A stretch of 63,043 bases of DNA. Source: Nesterenkonia haasae. GTDB taxonomy: Bacteria > Actinomycetota > Actinomycetes > Actinomycetales > Micrococcaceae. A model generated the notes under the pieces. It worked only from the letters and a program-made list of their open reading frames with translations, had not been told where the DNA came from and did no database searches. Every line of letters begins with the position of its first letter. The stretch's first letter is position 1. Below, in pieces: positions 61,133 to 63,043 of this stretch. The stretch covers positions 460,046 to 523,088 of the forward strand of contig NZ_VFIE01000017.1 in assembly GCF_010119385.1 (NCBI RefSeq). The letters are read 5' to 3'. Position numbers and translations under genes: made by a program.

Positions 61133-61247
61133 TTCCGCTCACCTCCTTCACGCCAGCGATCGTATCCTGATGCGCTGAGATGCTCCGGGTCGCGGCTAGA
61201 GAGGGGTGTATCGGTGCCGGGCCTGCTCGTCGGTCAGGGCCGTGGGA

Positions 61248-62441
61248 TCAGGCGTTGAACTGCGAACGCAGGGCCTCGACGCGGTTGAGCGCTTCCCATG
61301 GAAACTCCGAGCGACCAAAGTGGCCATTCTTGGCGGTCTCGGCGTAGATCGGGCGCTTCAGGTCCAAGTCCTCGATAATGCCCAGCGGACGTAAGTCGAA
61401 CACGTCGCGAATTGCGGATGAAATCGCCACTGGATCCACATGCTCGGTGCCGAAGGTCTCGACGTAGATCCCAACGGGGTGTGCACGGCCTATTGCGTAC
61501 GCTATCTGGATCTCTGCCCGATCAGCTAGTCCCGCTGCGACGACGTTCTTGGCCACCCAGCGCATTGCATAGGCTGCAGACCGGTCGACTTTGGAGGGGT
61601 CTTTGCCGGAAAAGGCGCCGCCGCCGTGCCGGGCGAACCCGCCGTAGGTGTCGACGATGATCTTTCTGCCCGTCAGACCAGCATCACCGACAGGGCCTCC
61701 GACCACGAACGGTCCTGAGGGGTTGATGATCTCTTCCATGGTGCTGAGGTCGAGGCCGGCCTCAGCCACTACTGGTGCGATAACGGATTCCGAGATCTCG
61801 GCGTGGAGCTGCTGTTGCGAGGTTTCCTGTGTGTGTTGGGTGGATACCACGACTGCGTCGAGGGAGACGGGCCTTGCACCGTCATAGCCGATGGTGACCT
61901 GAGTCTTGCCGTCGGGCCGCAAGTAGTCGAATGTGCCGTCCTGGCGGACTTTGGTGAGTTGCGCGGACAGCCGATGAGCCAATGCGATCGGCGTAGGCAT
62001 GTAGGTTTCAGTCTCGTTGGTGGCGTAGCCGAACATGATGCCTTGGTCACCGGCGCCCTGCGCCTCACGCGGATCCTGGGCTCCCGACCGTGCTTCGAGG
62101 GAGTTGAACACCCCACCGGCGATGTCCGGTGACTGCTGGCCGATGGAAATGGAGACGCCGCATCGGGCGCCGTCGAAACCGTTGGCGGATGAGTCGTATC
62201 CGATGCCGAGGAGCGTAGACCGGACGATCTGTGGGATCTCGACATAACCGTTGGTGGTGACCTCACCCGCTACATGCATCAGACCAGTGGTTGTCAGCGC
62301 CTCAACGGCGACCCGCGAGTCGGGATCAACTGCTAACAGGGCATCAAGTATGGCATCAGAGACTTGGTCACATATCTTGTCCGGATGGCCGATTGTCACC
62401 GACTCGGAGGAGAAGAGGCGCAGGGGGTTGGTTGTGCTCAC
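61248..62441 (-). CDS. metK: S-adenosylmethionine synthetase
   Basis: 397 residues; makes S-adenosylmethionine from methionine and ATP. Motifs: [39 protein letters not shown] (methionine loop), and the glycine-rich P-loop-like [23 protein letters not shown]. Length is normal. It lies between coaBC and priA. No SAM riboswitch lies in front: the 70-bp gap to coaBC is too short. Confidence 0.97.
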   Translation of the reverse strand: MSTTNPLRLFSSESVTIGHPDKICDQVSDAILDALLAVDPDSRVAVEALTTTGLMHVAGEVTTNGYVEIPQIVRSTLLGIGYDSSANGFDGARCGVSISIGQQSPDIAGGVFNSLEARSGAQDPREAQGAGDQGIMFGYATNETETYMPTPIALAHRLSAQLTKVRQDGTFDYLRPDGKTQVTIGYDGARPVSLDAVVVSTQHTQETSQQQLHAEISESVIAPVVAEAGLDLSTMEEIINPSGPFVVGGPVGDAGLTGRKIIVDTYGGFARHGGGAFSGKDPSKVDRSAAYAMRWVAKNVVAAGLADRAEIQIAYAIGRAHPVGIYVETFGTEHVDPVAISSAIRDVFDLRPLGIIEDLDLKRPIYAETAKNGHFGRSEFPWEALNRVEALRSQFNA

Positions 62442-62512
62442 CGGCTCATCCTAACGTGCGCCACATAGGCGCTCTGCGTCGCTGTCATACGGCGCAACGC
62501 GGCGTGCCTGGC

Positions 62513-63043
62513 TCAGGCTTCAGGTTCGCTGAGAAGCCGGGCGGTGCGTGCGATGACCGCTGCGGCTGCCTCCGCCTTATTTCCGACCACATGAACAGGC
62601 TCGTTTTCGCCGAGCTTCTGCTGGGCGCCATCCGAGGCGAGTATGTAGATCTCGGTGGCATCCTGGCCGAAGACGAGGTTCTCGCCCACTTGGTTGAGGA
62701 CCAGGAGGTCGCAGCCTTTTCGCTTGAGTTTCTGTTCAGCCAGCCCAATGGGTGCGTGGGCGGCGTCGCCCGTTTCAGCGGCGAAGCCGACAATCACAGC
62801 GGGGCCGTTGCCAGACTCGCTGCGGCGCCGCACGGTGTCCGCAAGGATGTCAGGGTTCCGCTCAAGAGTGATGACAGGGTTCTGTCCGTCATCGGATTTC
62901 TTAATCTTGGCCAGGTTGTAATCAGCGGGCCGAAAGTCGGCTACAGCCGCGGCCATGATGAGCACATCAGTCTGGGTACTTTCCCGCAGCACAGCCTCTT
63001 GCAGCTCAGCCGCCGTTTCCACGTGCTCCACAGTCAGGTGAGC
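62513..63043 (-). CDS. coaBC: CoaBC (phosphopantothenoylcysteine synthetase/decarboxylase), C-terminal part
   Basis: The C-terminal 176 residues of the CoaB domain, running out of the right edge in the upstream direction. Recognisable are TDVLIMAAAVADFRPADYN with the AAAVADF motif, KIKKSDD, ERNPDILADTVRRR, VIVGFAAETGD (FAAET) and KRKGCDLLVLNQVGE (NxV). This domain joins cysteine to 4'-phosphopantothenate using CTP in coenzyme A synthesis. The N-terminal CoaC decarboxylase lies outside the window. Downstream genes metK and priA follow in the same direction. Confidence 0.95.
   Translation of the reverse strand, partial: AHLTVEHVETAAELQEAVLRESTQTDVLIMAAAVADFRPADYNLAKIKKSDDGQNPVITLERNPDILADTVRRRSESGNGPAVIVGFAAETGDAAHAPIGLAEQKLKRKGCDLLVLNQVGENLVFGQDATEIYILASDGAQQKLGENEPVHVVGNKAEAAAAVIARTARLLSEPEA

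Noticed and set aside
1-63043. CRISPR array
   Set aside because: No series of short repeats with regular unique spacers was seen on reading through the window; the only long repeats are att and IS-derived.

Overview
The window reads as the chromosome of a high-GC Gram-positive actinobacterium, most likely Micrococcales (Micrococcaceae-like). This is an inference from gene content: an oligoribonuclease gene next to tRNA-His, a coaBC-metK-priA order, an actinobacterial PriA without an ATP-binding loop, an Rpf-type muralytic factor with a LysM tail, polyprenol-phosphomannose-dependent mannosyltransferases, and an actinobacterial PfkA.

Layout. (1) 1-5123, minus strand: an envelope-glycan operon of two MptB-like mannosyltransferases, a GT87-like glycosyltransferase and an AEC transporter cut by the window edge. 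(2) 5180-5913: orn and tRNA-His(GTG). (3) 5908-34633: a 28.6-kb genomic island. It is bounded by two 91-bp direct repeats (2 mismatches) that start at the CCA end of tRNA-His and include its terminator. The left arm holds three IS1249-like elements nested inside one another, two of them with exact 8-bp target duplications. It also holds a MerR/DUF6194 pair, an MMPL exporter, and an ABC-GntR operon that shares a 25-bp operator with the MMPL gene. The middle is a graveyard: frameshifted MobF relaxase, broken C5-methyltransferase, and IS481, IS30 and TetR remnants. The right arm (24.9-34.5 kb) looks like a defence island. It carries two Rx4H (HEPN-motif) proteins; a three-gene operon of a sigma-like protein, an SH3/HTH-like protein and an ImmA/IrrE metallopeptidase with a Cys-rich tail; and a compact operon of CD-NTase, E2-like protein and membrane protein that looks like a short type II CBASS. 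No integrase is visible.

(4) 34.6-49.7 kb: core metabolism mixed with decayed genes. It includes an alpha/beta hydrolase, gap-pfkA, a deleted P-type ATPase, a DUF4190 protein, a DUF1611/amino-acid racemase pair, a GH26-like lipoprotein pseudogene, a CDF transporter, an OYE-family reductase, a Nudix hydrolase, dgt and arcA. (5) 49.7-63.0 kb: housekeeping and competence: Rpf-LysM, comEC, comEA, degV, leuS, an alpha/beta hydrolase, priA, metK and the 3' part of coaBC.

The most interesting part is 24.9-31.4 kb. A peptidase/HTH/sigma-like operon lies directly upstream of a CBASS-like operon, an arrangement reminiscent of CapH/CapP control of CBASS but with different architecture.
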